Part shown: positions 37,035-49,332 of the stretch, piece by piece | Layout: each line of letters starts with the position of its first letter | Numbering within the stretch: the stretch's first letter is position 1 | From: Allobranchiibius huperziae | Lineage (GTDB): Bacteria; Actinomycetota; Actinomycetes; Actinomycetales; Dermatophilaceae | Direction of reading: 5' to 3' | Assembly: GCF_013410455.1 (NCBI RefSeq) | Contig: NZ_JACCFW010000001.1 | Span: 2,558,929-2,622,928 of the forward strand | DNA length: 64,000 bases | Translations under genes and position numbers: made by a program | The notes under the pieces: model-generated | Database searches by the model: none | Told to the model about the DNA's origin: nothing | The model's input: only the letters and a program-made list of their open reading frames with translations

Positions 37035-37873
37035 GCACCACGACGGCATCAGCACCCGCATCCGCACCACCGAGGTCGGCCAACGCTCCGGCGGGCACGG
37101 CCGGGGTGGTGACGACGGTCAGCGCGGTCGCCGTGCGCACCGGGCTGAAGATCCTGCGCAGGCCGCAGATCCTGGGCATCGCCGTCCTGCAGAGCGTGCT
37201 GTTCCTGCTGATGTTCCGCTACGTGCTCGGCGGGTCGATCGGCGGCACCAGCGGCTCCTACGTCGACTACTTCATCCCCGGCTTCGTCGTGGTCACCGTG
37301 CTGTTCAACGCAGGCGGCGGCGCGGTCGCTGTCGCCGAGGAGTCCGCGGCCGGGCTCTACGACCGCCTCCGGTCACTGCCGATCCCGGACGTCGCGGTCC
37401 TGGCCGGTCGAGCCCTGGCCGACGCCGCGCTGGTCTTCAGCGTCGCCATGGTCACCCTCGGCGTCGGCTTCGCGGTCGGGTTCCGCAGCAGCGCCGACCC
37501 GGCGCACTGGGCCGCCGCAGTGGCCCTGCTCGTTCTCGTCTCCGTCACCATCGGGCTGATCTTCGTGTGGATCGGGCTCGCCAGCGGCTCGGCCCAGGCC
37601 GCCAACGGCCTCGGACTGCTCAGCGTGCCCTTCTCGTTCCTGTCCAGCGCGTTCGTCCCGATCCAGACGATGCCCGCCGTCGTCCAGGCGTTCGCCGAGT
37701 GGCAGCCGTTGACCTTCCTCACCGACTCATGGCGGGGACTGCTGCTCGGCACGCGCACGACGTCCACCCTCGGGCACCCACTGAGCTTCTACATCGTCGG
37801 CTCGGTCATCTGGTGCGTGATCCTGACGGCCGTCGCCGCGCCGCTCGCTCTGCGCAGCTACCGCAAGGACTGA
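37031..37873 (+). CDS. DrrB-type ABC exporter permease
   Basis: 280 residues with an Ala/Pro/Thr-rich cytosolic N terminus and about six membrane segments. It carries the ABC-2 signature region LSVPFSFLSSAFVPIQTMP. Partner of the preceding ATPase. Probable efflux of a hydrophobic compound that also acts as inducer of the TetR protein; the identity is unknown. Confidence 0.92.
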   Translation: MSTTTASAPASAPPRSANAPAGTAGVVTTVSAVAVRTGLKILRRPQILGIAVLQSVLFLLMFRYVLGGSIGGTSGSYVDYFIPGFVVVTVLFNAGGGAVAVAEESAAGLYDRLRSLPIPDVAVLAGRALADAALVFSVAMVTLGVGFAVGFRSSADPAHWAAAVALLVLVSVTIGLIFVWIGLASGSAQAANGLGLLSVPFSFLSSAFVPIQTMPAVVQAFAEWQPLTFLTDSWRGLLLGTRTTSTLGHPLSFYIVGSVIWCVILTAVAAPLALRSYRKD

Positions 37874-37898
37874 TCGAGCGACCGCCGGGTAGACGGAG

Positions 37899-37929
37899 CC
37901 GGCCCGCGCGCAGTCCCGGCGCGGGCCGG
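37899..37929. terminator. Hairpin between convergent genes
   Basis: 11-bp GC stem CCGGCCCGCGC / GCGCGGGCCGG with a 9-base loop between the exporter permease and the sugar transferase gene. No T-run. Confidence 0.6.
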
Positions 37930-37942
37930 ACCGGGCGTGACG

Positions 37943-39424
37943 TCAGAAGGCGCCGTCGCGGGTCAGCACCGCTTTGACGGTCTTGACCAGCAGCAGGCAG
38001 TCCCCGACCAGCGTCCAGTTCTCCACGTAGTAGAGGTCCTTGCGGATGCTGTCCTCCCAGCTGAGGTTGGACCGCCCGCCGACCTGCCACGGACCGGTGA
38101 TGCCCGGTTTGACGTTGAGTCGCCGGTGCGCGTTGTCCCGGTAGACGCTCACCTCCCGGGTGAGTGCCGGGCGCGGGCCGACCATCGACATGTTCCCGGC
38201 GAAGACGTCCAGCAGCTGCGGGAGCTCGTCCAGGGAGTACGCGCGCAGAGCCCGGCCCACGCGGGTCACTCTCGGGTCCTGGCGCATCTTGAACAACGGG
38301 TGCGCCAGCCCCGCGTCCGGAGCGAGCCCGTCCAGCCGGGACTCGGCGTCCACGACCATGGAGCGGAACTTGGTCATCGCGAACGTCTCGCCGTTGACAC
38401 CCACGCGGTCCTGGCGGAACAGGACAGGCCCGTGGTCGTCCAGCTTGATCAGCAGCGCGATGACGGCGAAGAGCGGTGAGGTCACGACCAGGAGCAGGCC
38501 CGACACCACGACGTCGAAGATCCGCTTGAGCAGATAGCGCCCCCCGTCGTACCGCGGTGCCTCCACGCTCATCAAGGGCAGCCCCTCGACGGGCGTGCGG
38601 TGGATGCGCGGTCCGGCGACGTCGGTCATCCGGTTGGCGAGCACCATTCCGATGCCGGTGCGCTCGAGGGACCAGCCCAGCTCGCGCAGATAGGTGTCGG
38701 AGACCTGGGCGTGGCCGGCGATGATGATCGCGCTGACGTCGTGGGCCAGAGCGGTGGCCAGGGCGTTGTCGACAGCGCCGGCATCCGGCACCAGATTGCC
38801 GTCACGCAGCTCGAAGGTGCCCGCACGGTCCGCGCCGGTGACGACCCCGGAGATGACGAAACCCGCCTCCGGCGTTCGGCCGATCCGGTCGGCGACGTAG
38901 CGGACCTCCTGTGGCGCACCCACCACCAGCACCGTGTCCATGCAACGGCCGGCGTCGCGCGAATGCACCAACCACACGCGGATCGCGAAACGGCCCAGGA
39001 TCAGCAGGGCGACGCCGAGGGGGAACGCGATGGCGATGTAGCCACGAGCGAACTGCAGCCGCAGCGCCAACGCCACCATCGCCAGCACGCCGAAGATGAA
39101 GAACGAGGACCGCACGACCCGCAGGTACGCCTCGTTGCCGATGGTCGCGTGCTCGGGGCGGTAACTCTGGGTGAAGGCCAGCGCCGCCATCCAGGCGCAG
39201 AGCAGGGAGATCGCCACGGTGAGGTAGGTGGCGTGGCTGGTGCCGGAGAGCGCCTGACTTCCGTTACCGAAGCGCAGCAGCTTCGCGGAGACCAGGGCGA
39301 CGGCGATCGCGAGGGCGTCGACGCCGACGGCGGTCACGACGAAGCGGGGACGCCATCGGGACGCCTCGACGAACACCGGTTCCTTGACCGGGTGCCCTTC
39401 GGCGATCTCGAGTTGTGCGGACAC
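37943..39424 (-). CDS. Polyprenyl-phosphate sugar-1-phosphate transferase (WcaJ/CpsE type)
   Basis: 493 residues. Four or five N-terminal membrane segments, then a cytosolic Rossmann-like domain (VLVVGAPQEVRYVADRIG), then a reentrant segment (KRIFDVVVSGLLLVVTSPL). The C-terminal catalytic domain has FRQDRVG, FAMTKFRSM, DELPQLLDVFAGNMSMVGPR and PGITGPWQVGGR. It starts repeat-unit assembly of an exopolysaccharide on undecaprenyl phosphate. It sits next to dTDP-rhamnose genes. GTG start with AAAGGGGCGG upstream. GCACCACTGGTGC at 39456-39468 may be an operator. Confidence 0.94.
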   Translation of the reverse strand: MSAQLEIAEGHPVKEPVFVEASRWRPRFVVTAVGVDALAIAVALVSAKLLRFGNGSQALSGTSHATYLTVAISLLCAWMAALAFTQSYRPEHATIGNEAYLRVVRSSFFIFGVLAMVALALRLQFARGYIAIAFPLGVALLILGRFAIRVWLVHSRDAGRCMDTVLVVGAPQEVRYVADRIGRTPEAGFVISGVVTGADRAGTFELRDGNLVPDAGAVDNALATALAHDVSAIIIAGHAQVSDTYLRELGWSLERTGIGMVLANRMTDVAGPRIHRTPVEGLPLMSVEAPRYDGGRYLLKRIFDVVVSGLLLVVTSPLFAVIALLIKLDDHGPVLFRQDRVGVNGETFAMTKFRSMVVDAESRLDGLAPDAGLAHPLFKMRQDPRVTRVGRALRAYSLDELPQLLDVFAGNMSMVGPRPALTREVSVYRDNAHRRLNVKPGITGPWQVGGRSNLSWEDSIRKDLYYVENWTLVGDCLLLVKTVKAVLTRDGAF

Positions 39425-39497
39425 CCCGCCCCTTTCACGCCACAGCAGATTCGGCGCACCACTGGTGCAACCTGTACGAATTTAGCAATCTTCGAGA

Positions 39498-39533
39498 GGC
39501 GGAAGTCGGCTGAGAGCCGGCCCAATTTCCGCC
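39498..39533 (-). terminator. Imperfect hairpin after rfbD
   Basis: GGCGGAA / TTCCGCC outer stem and CGGCT / AGCCG inner stem, with an internal mismatch, 14 bases past the rfbD stop. Confidence 0.4.
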
Positions 39534-39547
39534 TGATTCCCGGGGCC

Positions 39548-42333
<2,786 letters not shown>

Positions 42334-42334
<1 letters not shown>

Positions 42335-42936
42335 TGCAGATCGAACCGCTGGCCATCGTGGGTGCGTACGTCGTGACCCCGCGCCAGTTCCCCGACGACC
42401 GCGGCGTGTTCCTCGAGGGATACCGCGGCGACCTGCTGGCCGAGCACCTCGGCCACGAACCGCGGGTGCTGCAGACCAACATCTCGGTGTCCTCGCGCGG
42501 GACGGTGCGCGGCATCCACTTCGCCGACGTGCCCCCGGGCCAGGCCAAGTACGTCACGGCGTTGCACGGGTCGTTCCTCGACTTCGTGGTCGACATCCGG
42601 GTGGGTTCGCCGACCTTCGGGCGATGGGAGTCGATCCTGCTCGACACCGTCGACCGGCGCGCGGTCTACCTGTCCGAGGGCCTCGGGCACGCGCTGATCG
42701 CCTTGGAGGACGACAGCACCGCGTGCTACCTGTGCTCCGCGGCGTACAACCCGAGCGGCGAGCACGGCATCCACCCGCTCGACCCGGCGCTCGGGCTGGA
42801 GGTGCCGGACGGGATCGAGCCGTTGCTGTCGCCGAAGGACGAGGCGGCGCCCACGCTGGCCGAGGCCGAGGAGGCCGGTCTGCTCCCGTCGTACGACGCG
42901 TGCCTGACGCACCTTCGGACACTCACCGACCGCTGA
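42334..42936 (+). CDS. rfbC: dTDP-4-dehydrorhamnose 3,5-epimerase
   Basis: 200 residues, RmlC cupin. Motifs DDRGVFLEGYRGD, TVRGIHFADVPPGQAKYV (catalytic His region) and YLSEGLGHALIAL. Third step of the pathway. It completes the rfbABCD set in this window. The C-terminal ~30 residues are an acidic helical tail. Confidence 0.95.
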
Positions 42937-43071
42937 TCGCGGGGCCCGTCCGGGTCACGGGGTGGTCACGACCCGCCCTGGCGATGGAGCCGACGGGCCG
43001 GGTGATGCCAGGATGTCGCCCTGGACCTGGCATGTCGCCATCGGATCCCACTCATGTTCCAGGAGACACAG

Positions 43072-44028
43072 ATGACTCTGCTTCGCCACGCGACCACTAC
43101 CAAGGTCGCGGCCCTCGGCTCCATCACGGCCCTCGGATGCCTCGCCCTCACCGGCTGCGGCTCGAACTCGCTGGGTGGTTCCAGCTCCAGCTCCACCTCC
43201 GCGTCGGGCTCGTCCAGCACGACGCCCGCCGGGTCGAGCACCGCCACGCTGGACAGCGCGCTCGCCGCCAAGGTCCCGGCCGCGGTCAAGGCGAAGGGCA
43301 CGCTCACGATCGGCTCCGACGCGTCCTACGCGCCGAACGAGTTCCTCGGCTCCGACGGCAAGACCGTGCAAGGCATGGACGTCGACCTCTTCAACGCCGT
43401 GGCGACCACGCTGGGGCTGAAGACCAACTTCCAGAACGCGAGCTTCGACACCATCATCCTGGGCGTCAACTCCGGCAAGTACGACGTGGGCGTCTCCTCC
43501 TTCACCATCAACGCCGACCGCGAGAAGCAGGTCGACATGGTGAGCTACTTCAGCGCCGGCACCCAGTGGGCCGTGAAGAAGGGCAATCCCAAGAAGGTCG
43601 ACATCGACAACGCCTGCGGCCTGACCGTCGGCGTGCAGAAGGGCACCGTCGAGATCGACGATCTGACCGCACGGAGCAAGAAGTGCACCTCCTCCGGGAA
43701 GAAGCCGATCACCCAGATCGTCGAGGAGCAGCAGTCCAAGGTCACGGCCGACCTCATCTCGGGCAAGGTCGACGCGATGAGCGCCGACTCCCCCATCACC
43801 CTCTACGCGATCAAGCAGACCGGCGACCAGCTGCAGACCGCGGGCGCGCTCTACGGCACCGCGCCGTACGGCATCGTGGTGCCCAAGAAGGAGGCCGCAC
43901 TCGCGACCGCGTTCAGCGAGGCGCTGCAGGCCCTCGACAAGAGCGGTGTCTACAAGAACATCCTGGCCAAGTGGGGCAACACCAGCGGCGCCGTCACCAG
44001 CTTCGCCGTCAATCCCAGTGTCAGTTGA
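43072..44028 (+). CDS. Polar amino-acid ABC transporter substrate-binding lipoprotein
   Basis: 318 residues. Signal peptide and lipobox LALTGC with Cys29, then a Ser-rich tether. The solute-binding domain begins with GTLTIGSDASYAPNEF and contains MDVDLFNAVATTLGL. Family 3 binding protein for polar amino acids; specificity unknown. AGGAG lies six bases before the ATG at 43072, which is preferred to the ATG at 43054. Confidence 0.94.
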   Translation: MTLLRHATTTKVAALGSITALGCLALTGCGSNSLGGSSSSSTSASGSSSTTPAGSSTATLDSALAAKVPAAVKAKGTLTIGSDASYAPNEFLGSDGKTVQGMDVDLFNAVATTLGLKTNFQNASFDTIILGVNSGKYDVGVSSFTINADREKQVDMVSYFSAGTQWAVKKGNPKKVDIDNACGLTVGVQKGTVEIDDLTARSKKCTSSGKKPITQIVEEQQSKVTADLISGKVDAMSADSPITLYAIKQTGDQLQTAGALYGTAPYGIVVPKKEAALATAFSEALQALDKSGVYKNILAKWGNTSGAVTSFAVNPSVS

Positions 44029-44977
44029 CACCAGTGACCGGCCGGGCAGGATCGACGCCCGGCCGGTCCGGCACCCCGGTCGCTATGTAGCGATCGTCGT
44101 CATCGCCGTCATCGTGGCGATGATGGTGAGTTCGGTGGTGACCAACTCCCGCTGGGACTGGTCGTTCGCACTGCAGATCATGAAGTACAAGCCCGTCATC
44201 AACGGGCTCTGGCGCGGCACGATCGTCGGGACCGTCGGCGCGATGATCATCGGTGTCGTGCTCGGCATCGTGCTCGCGATCATGCGGCTGTCGGACAATC
44301 CGGTGCTGCGCGGCGTCGCAGCCGTCTACGTCTGGTTCTTCAGGTCCATCCCGCGACTGGTGCTCCTGGTGATGTTCGGCACCGGCCTCGGCTACCTCTA
44401 CCCCTCGCTCAGCCTTGGGGTTCCGTTCGCCGAACAGCTGGGCCACTTCATCGGCCTCAGCTCGGATGCGACCACGGTGGGCCACATCAATGTGGCGCAC
44501 CTGTCCAATCAGATCATCATCGGCATCCTCGGTCTCGGCCTGTCCGAAGCCGCGTACATGGCGGAGATCGCCCGCGCCGGAATCCAGTCGGTCGACCAGG
44601 GTCAGCGTGAAGCCGCACAGGCGCTCGGGATGTCCTCCGGCAAGAGCATGCGCCGCATCGTTCTCCCGCAGGCCATGCGGGTCATCGTGCCGCCGACCGG
44701 CAACGAGACTCTTGCGATGGTGAAGGACACGTCCTTGCTGTCCGCGATCCCGATCACCGCCGAGCTGTTCTTCCAGACAGAACAGATCGGCAGTAACACC
44801 TACAAGATCATGCCGGCGATCATGGCGGCGGTACTTTGGTACCTCATCATCTGCTCGATCCTGGCGGTGGTGCAGAGCTTCCTGGAGCGCAAGTTCGGCC
44901 GGGGTATCGGCACCCAGCGCGCCGAGGGCGGCCTCCGAGCGCGCATGCTCGGCTTGGCCGGAGGAGGTCCCCGATGA
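44018..44977 (+). CDS. Polar amino-acid ABC transporter permease
   Basis: 319 residues from the GTG at 44018, which overlaps the binding-protein stop by 11 bases. Basic N terminus, then about five membrane segments. The EAA-type loop [20 protein letters not shown] and the HisM-like [23 protein letters not shown] are present. The start is uncertain because the frame is open further upstream. Confidence 0.92.
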   Translation: MSVDTSDRPGRIDARPVRHPGRYVAIVVIAVIVAMMVSSVVTNSRWDWSFALQIMKYKPVINGLWRGTIVGTVGAMIIGVVLGIVLAIMRLSDNPVLRGVAAVYVWFFRSIPRLVLLVMFGTGLGYLYPSLSLGVPFAEQLGHFIGLSSDATTVGHINVAHLSNQIIIGILGLGLSEAAYMAEIARAGIQSVDQGQREAAQALGMSSGKSMRRIVLPQAMRVIVPPTGNETLAMVKDTSLLSAIPITAELFFQTEQIGSNTYKIMPAIMAAVLWYLIICSILAVVQSFLERKFGRGIGTQRAEGGLRARMLGLAGGGPR

Positions 44978-45900
44978 CGACGACCGACGCGCACAGCGAC
45001 AAGCCGATCGTACGAGCCCTCAACGTCACCAAGGCTTTTCACAGCAACGAGGTGCTGAAGGGCATCGACCTCGACGTGCACGAAGGCCAGGTCGTATGCC
45101 TGCTCGGGCCCTCCGGCTCGGGCAAGACGACGTTCCTGCGGTGCATCAACCAGCTGGAGACGATCGACGGCGGCCGCATCTGGGTCGACGGCGACCTCAT
45201 GGGCTACGACGACCGCGAGGGGCAGCTGCACCGCCTCACCGAGAAGCGGATCGCCGAGCAGCGCCGTGAGATCGGGATGGTCTTCCAGCGCTTCAACCTC
45301 TTCCCGCACAAGACCGCGGTGGAGAACGTCATGGAGGCGCCCATCCATGTGAAGGGCGTGGACAAGAAGACCGCCCGCGCCGAGGCGCTCGCTCTGCTCG
45401 AGCGGGTGGGCCTGGGCGATCACTGCGACCACTTCCCGGCGCAGCTGTCCGGCGGGCAGCAGCAGCGGGTCGCCATCGCCCGCGCGTTGGCGATGAAGCC
45501 GAAGCTCATGCTCTTCGACGAGCCGACGTCCGCTCTGGACCCGGAGCTGGTCGGCGAGGTGCTGGCGGTCATGCGCGAGCTGGCCCGCGACGGGATGACC
45601 ATGGTCGTGGTGACGCACGAGATGGCCTTCGCCCGCGGCGTCGCCGACAAGGTGGTCTTCATGGACGCCGGCGTGGTGGTGGAGTCCGGCGACCCGCGTG
45701 ACGTCATCGACCGCCCGCAGCACGAGCGGACGAAGTCCTTCCTCAGCCGGGTGCACGCCGAGGAGGAGCACCGCGTGGAGGCCGTCACCGCACTCGTCGG
45801 GCTCGAGGGCTCGGCCGGCAGCGACTCGACGAGCGCCGGGCGCCCCGCCCCCGACGACGCGTCCGGACGTTCGGGCGCATCCCCCACCGAGGTCGACTGA
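44974..45900 (+). CDS. Polar amino-acid ABC transporter ATP-binding protein
   Basis: 308 residues. Walker A GPSGSGKT at 45-52, Q-loop [11 protein letters not shown], signature [15 protein letters not shown] and Walker [14 protein letters not shown]. The last ~50 residues after LSRVHAEEE are a low-complexity Ser/Ala/Pro/Gly tail, not part of the family core. ATGA overlap with the permease. The sodX-like gene begins 5 bases after its stop. Confidence 0.95.
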   Translation: MTTTDAHSDKPIVRALNVTKAFHSNEVLKGIDLDVHEGQVVCLLGPSGSGKTTFLRCINQLETIDGGRIWVDGDLMGYDDREGQLHRLTEKRIAEQRREIGMVFQRFNLFPHKTAVENVMEAPIHVKGVDKKTARAEALALLERVGLGDHCDHFPAQLSGGQQQRVAIARALAMKPKLMLFDEPTSALDPELVGEVLAVMRELARDGMTMVVVTHEMAFARGVADKVVFMDAGVVVESGDPRDVIDRPQHERTKSFLSRVHAEEEHRVEAVTALVGLEGSAGSDSTSAGRPAPDDASGRSGASPTEVD

Positions 45901-45905
45901 CACCG

Positions 45906-46232
45906 ATGATGCGCGGCCTGCCGCGGATCGGGGTGGCCGTCGTCCGCGGCCGCTCCATGGAGCCGACGTACGCCGAGGGCGACAGCTTGCTGGTCGCCTA
46001 CGGCGTACGTCCGGTTCCCGGTCGGGCCCACGTCATCCGGCTGCCCGACGGCCCGGACGGCCCGCGACCGATCGCCGTCAAGCGGCTGACCCGGCGCGAA
46101 CGCGACGGCTGGTGGGCCGAGCGGGACAACCCAGCCGAGGGGGTCGACTCCTGGTTGGTCGGTGCCATCCCCGAACACGACGTGCTGGCAAGGGTGCTGC
46201 TGCGCCTGCCTCGGTCGCTCAGAGCACGCTGA
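45906..46232 (+). CDS. sodX: Nickel-SOD maturation protease (S26 family, soluble)
   Basis: 108 residues. Signal-peptidase-like catalytic Ser17 in GRSMEPTYAEGD and Lys59 in IAVKRLTRR. There is no membrane anchor, unlike SipA-type signal peptidases. Placed directly before sodN, it is expected to remove the SodN propeptide so that His1 can bind nickel. It could be transcribed with the upstream ABC operon (5-base gap). Confidence 0.9.
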   Translation: MMRGLPRIGVAVVRGRSMEPTYAEGDSLLVAYGVRPVPGRAHVIRLPDGPDGPRPIAVKRLTRRERDGWWAERDNPAEGVDSWLVGAIPEHDVLARVLLRLPRSLRAR

Positions 46233-46338
46233 CCACACGAGTCGCGCTCGACGCTCCGTCGATGCGACCCCGTCGCAGCAGCCGGATCCCTTGGCCCGCC
46301 CCCCGTGCCCGGCCGTAGGGTGGTTACATCTGCACCCG

Positions 46339-46358
46339 GCCGCGCGTCACCGCGCGGC
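46339..46358 (+). promoter_or_regulatory. Hairpin in the sodN leader
   Basis: GCCGCGCG-TCAC-CGCGCGGC, 8-bp perfect stem ending 22 bases before the sodN ATG. Role unknown. Confidence 0.4.
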
Positions 46359-46380
46359 GACCGATGAGAGGGATGACTTG

Positions 46381-46785
46381 ATGCTCCGCCGTTTCCTTGC
46401 CCCCACGATCGAGGTCAGCGCACACTGCGACCTGCCGTGTGGCGTGTACGACCCCGCCCAGGCCCGTATCGAGGCCCAGTCCGTCAAGGCCATCTGCGAG
46501 AAGGTCGCCGACAACGACGACCCCGACTTCCGCATTCGCGCCGCGATCATCAAGGAGCAGCGCTCCGAGCTGGTCAAGCACCACCTGTGGGTGCTGTGGA
46601 CCGACTACTTCAAGCCGCCGCACTTCGAGAAGTTCCCCCAGCTGCACACCCTCGTCAACGAAGCCACCAAGCTGGCCGGTGGCGGCGGCGGCACGAAGGC
46701 GACGTTCGATGTCGCCAAGGCCGACGAGCTGCTGGGCAAGATCGACGAGATCGCCGCGATCTTCGCGGAGACCAAGAAGTCCTAG
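46381..46785 (+). CDS. sodN: Nickel superoxide dismutase
   Basis: 134 residues. The nickel hook HCDLPCGVY begins at residue 15, so the 14-residue propeptide MLRRFLAPTIEVSA is removed to give His1, Cys2, Cys6 and Tyr9 of the mature enzyme. The remaining helices (IRAAIIKEQRSELVKHHLWVLWTDYF) match the four-helix NiSOD fold. It removes superoxide, forming a homohexamer in known cases. AGAGGG lies upstream of the ATG. Two large hairpins follow the gene. Confidence 0.97.
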   Translation: MLRRFLAPTIEVSAHCDLPCGVYDPAQARIEAQSVKAICEKVADNDDPDFRIRAAIIKEQRSELVKHHLWVLWTDYFKPPHFEKFPQLHTLVNEATKLAGGGGGTKATFDVAKADELLGKIDEIAAIFAETKKS

Positions 46786-46801
46786 CTTCACCTCTCTCGA
46801 C

Positions 46802-46847
46802 GACGAGGGTCGTCGCGCGCTCCACAGAGCGCGCGGCGACCCTCGTC
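46802..46847. repeat. Palindrome, repeat family A copy 2 (probable sodN terminator)
   Basis: 21-bp arms with one T-G pair and a CACA loop; core GCGCGCTC / GAGCGCGC. 17 bases after the sodN stop. The arm matches the palindrome at 34291-34334. Confidence 0.85.
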
Positions 46848-46860
46848 CGGTTTCCGCCCT

Positions 46861-46912
46861 GCGAGTGTCCGCAGATCCGTGTGGACGGGTACACGAATCT
46901 GCGGACACTCGC
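46861..46912. repeat. 52-nt hairpin, repeat family B copy 2
   Basis: 22-bp arms (one mismatch) GCGAGTGTCCGCAGAT.. / ..ATCTGCGGACACTCGC with an 8-base loop. Same length as, and related to, the element at 7440-7491. Confidence 0.8.
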
Positions 46913-46961
46913 GGATCGACCGGCCGCGGGCGCCGATGCGGCGTACGCGAGGATGGCCGGT

Positions 46962-47855
46962 ATGACGACCCCGCACCCCGCGCTCGCCGGTGTCGACCAG
47001 GCGCTGCAGTCCCTGGCCGACGTCGGATACCTCGCCTCGGACGAGATCGCCACCACCGTCTACCTGGCCGAAGCCCTCGGCAAGCCGCTGCTGGTCGAGG
47101 GCCCTGCCGGGGTCGGCAAGACCGAGCTCGCCAAGGCCGTCAGCCGCGCGATCGGCGCCGACCTGATCCGGCTGCAGTGCTACGAGGGCGTCGACGAGGC
47201 CCGGGCGCTCTACGAGTGGAACCACGCGGCGCAGCTGCTGCGGATCACCGCCGAGCGCGACAGCCACGAACACGCCTGGCAGGACGTCAAATCCGACATC
47301 TTCGGCGAGGAGTTCCTGCTGCCGCGGCCCCTGCTCGCCGCGATCCGCAGCGAGGAGCGGGTCGTGCTGCTCATCGACGAGCTGGACAAGGCCGACGAGG
47401 AGATGGAGGGGCTCCTGCTGGAAATCCTGTCCGACTTCCAGGTGACGGTGCCCGAGCTGGGCACGGTGACCGCACGCCACCGGCCGTTCGTCGTCCTGAC
47501 CTCCAACGCCACCCGCGAACTGTCCGAGGCGCTGCGGCGCCGGTGCCTCTTCCTGCACATCGACTATCCCGATCCGCAGTTGGAGGCCCGCATCGTCGGG
47601 CTGCAGGCGCCGGGCCTGGACGACACGCTGACGCAGACCCTGGTGCGCATCGTCGGCGCCCTGCGCGCCGGGTCGTTGCGCAAACCGCCGTCGGTCGCCG
47701 AGACCCTCGACTGGGCACACACCCTCGTGGCACTCGGCACGAAGGAGCTCGACCCGGCGCTGGTCCGCAGCACCCTCGGGGTCATCCTCAAGCACCAGGA
47801 CGACATCCGCGTCGCCACCAGCACACTGGACCTGGACCGTGCCCTCGACGGCTGA
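46962..47855 (+). CDS. MoxR-family AAA+ ATPase
   Basis: 297 residues. Walker A GPAGVGKT at 47-54, Walker B VVLLIDELDKADEE, sensor VVLTSNATRELSEALRRRCLFLHIDYPD. MoxR ATPases act as chaperones with VWA proteins for maturation of metal or cofactor enzymes; CoxD-type proteins are close relatives. It overlaps the next gene by 17 bases. An ATG three codons upstream is a possible alternative start. Confidence 0.93.
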   Translation: MTTPHPALAGVDQALQSLADVGYLASDEIATTVYLAEALGKPLLVEGPAGVGKTELAKAVSRAIGADLIRLQCYEGVDEARALYEWNHAAQLLRITAERDSHEHAWQDVKSDIFGEEFLLPRPLLAAIRSEERVVLLIDELDKADEEMEGLLLEILSDFQVTVPELGTVTARHRPFVVLTSNATRELSEALRRRCLFLHIDYPDPQLEARIVGLQAPGLDDTLTQTLVRIVGALRAGSLRKPPSVAETLDWAHTLVALGTKELDPALVRSTLGVILKHQDDIRVATSTLDLDRALDG

Positions 47856-49224
47856 GAGCGCGCTCGGTGACCGGCTGGTCGAGCTGACCACCTCGCTGCG
47901 CGACCACGGGATCCGGGTCGGTACGAGCGAGGTCGCGGATGCCGCCCGGATCGCCACCGCCCTCGGTCTGGACGACCGCATCCGGCTGCGCGGCGGCGTG
48001 GCCGCGGCGATGCTGCGTCGCGCCGGTGACCGGGAGGTCTTCGACCGGCTCTTCGATCTCTACTTCCCCGCCGCCCCGGGCCGGCGCACGGTCGCGCGGG
48101 CCGAGTCGGTCGACGAGCTGCGCGACCAGCTGGTGCAGGCTCTGGCCGACAACGACGCTCAGGGGCTGGAGGACCTCGCAGCCGCCGCAGTCGATCTTCT
48201 CGGCGAAGTCGCGAACGGCGATGAACAGCAGGGGTATTCGTCGGCTCAAACGATCTCCCGACTGCAGCCGCAGCGCGCGATCGCCGCCGCGCGGCAGCAG
48301 TCACGCGGGGCCCGCGGCGAGCACAGCGGGAGTGGTCAGGGTGGCGAGCAGCTGTCGGACCGGTTCGACCGCGAGGAGATGCGCGCCCGCGTCGCGGCCT
48401 TCCGCCGCCGCATCGAGGCCGAGGCGCTGCGGCGCAACACCCAGGTGCGGTCACGTGAGCGGGTGGCGCGGTTCGGGGTCGGCAGCGGCATCGAGCAGCG
48501 CGACTTCCTGAGCGCCGGCACGAAGGACCTCGACGAGCTCCGCCGCCACATCGACCCGCTGGCCCGCAAGCTCGCCGCCCGCATGTCCGCTCGCCGGGCG
48601 GCCGGGCGGGGCGAGATCGACGTACGCCGCACGCTGAGACGGTCGCTGTCCACCGGCGGCGTGCCGATCGACCCGGCGTACCGGGAGCGGCGCCGACACC
48701 GGCCGGATCTCATCGTGCTCGCCGACCTGTCCGGTTCGGTGGGCGCCTTCTCCACCTTCACCATGCTGCTGATGCAGGCCCTGCACGCGCAGTTCCGGAA
48801 GGTGCGCGCCTACGGGTTCGTGAGTAGCACCGCCGAGATCACCGATGTGCTGAAGGACGCCGAACCCGGTGCGCCGCTGGGTATTTGGGCCCGTCGCACG
48901 CGGGAGTTCACCGCTCACGGCACGAGCAGCAGCTACGGCACGGCGTTCCGCGGCTTCGTGCGCAGCGAGTGGGAGAGCATCGGTCCACGCAGCACGGTGC
49001 TCATCCTCGGCGACGCCCGGACCAACTACGGGGACCCCGGGGTCGCGCACGTCGCGGCCATCGCGGCTCGCGCGCGGCACGTCGCCTGGCTCAACCCCGA
49101 ACCCGCACGGATGTGGGACACCGGCGATTCGGTCGCGGCGGCCTACGGCGCGATCGTCGACATGCACGAGTGCCGCAATCTGGACCAGCTGCGTGCGTTC
49201 GTCGCCCGGGTCCTCCCCGTCTGA
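47839..49224 (+). CDS. VWA-domain protein, CoxE-like
   Basis: 461 residues. The N-terminal half is helical and charged (RRAGDREVFDRLFDLYFP). The C-terminal VWA domain has the metal-ion site LADLSGSVGAFS, the Thr loop in RTREFTAHGTSSSYGTAF and LILGDARTNYGDP. It pairs with the preceding MoxR ATPase in the usual MoxR/CoxE manner. The target enzyme is not apparent here; no molybdenum hydroxylase genes are nearby. GTG start within moxR. Confidence 0.92.
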   Translation: MPSTAESALGDRLVELTTSLRDHGIRVGTSEVADAARIATALGLDDRIRLRGGVAAAMLRRAGDREVFDRLFDLYFPAAPGRRTVARAESVDELRDQLVQALADNDAQGLEDLAAAAVDLLGEVANGDEQQGYSSAQTISRLQPQRAIAAARQQSRGARGEHSGSGQGGEQLSDRFDREEMRARVAAFRRRIEAEALRRNTQVRSRERVARFGVGSGIEQRDFLSAGTKDLDELRRHIDPLARKLAARMSARRAAGRGEIDVRRTLRRSLSTGGVPIDPAYRERRRHRPDLIVLADLSGSVGAFSTFTMLLMQALHAQFRKVRAYGFVSSTAEITDVLKDAEPGAPLGIWARRTREFTAHGTSSSYGTAFRGFVRSEWESIGPRSTVLILGDARTNYGDPGVAHVAAIAARARHVAWLNPEPARMWDTGDSVAAAYGAIVDMHECRNLDQLRAFVARVLPV

Positions 49225-49305
49225 GGCGCACAGCGAGCAATACTGACGCGGTGCCCGCCGACTCGTCTCTGATGGTCCCGCTCGCGCTGTGAGCCGTTGC
49301 GGCGC

Positions 49306-49330
49306 GGGCGCTGCTGCTGCAGCAGTGCCC
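49306..49330. terminator. Palindromic hairpin between convergent genes
   Basis: GGGCGCTGCTGC-T-GCAGCAGTGCCC, 12-bp stem with one G-T pair, between the VWA gene and the glycine-rich gene. Confidence 0.6.
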
Positions 49331-49332
49331 GA

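Noticed and set aside
42937-43071. A riboswitch or attenuator before the amino-acid ABC importer
   Set aside because: Only a short direct repeat (ATGTCGCC twice) is visible; no stable stem set or known aptamer pattern.
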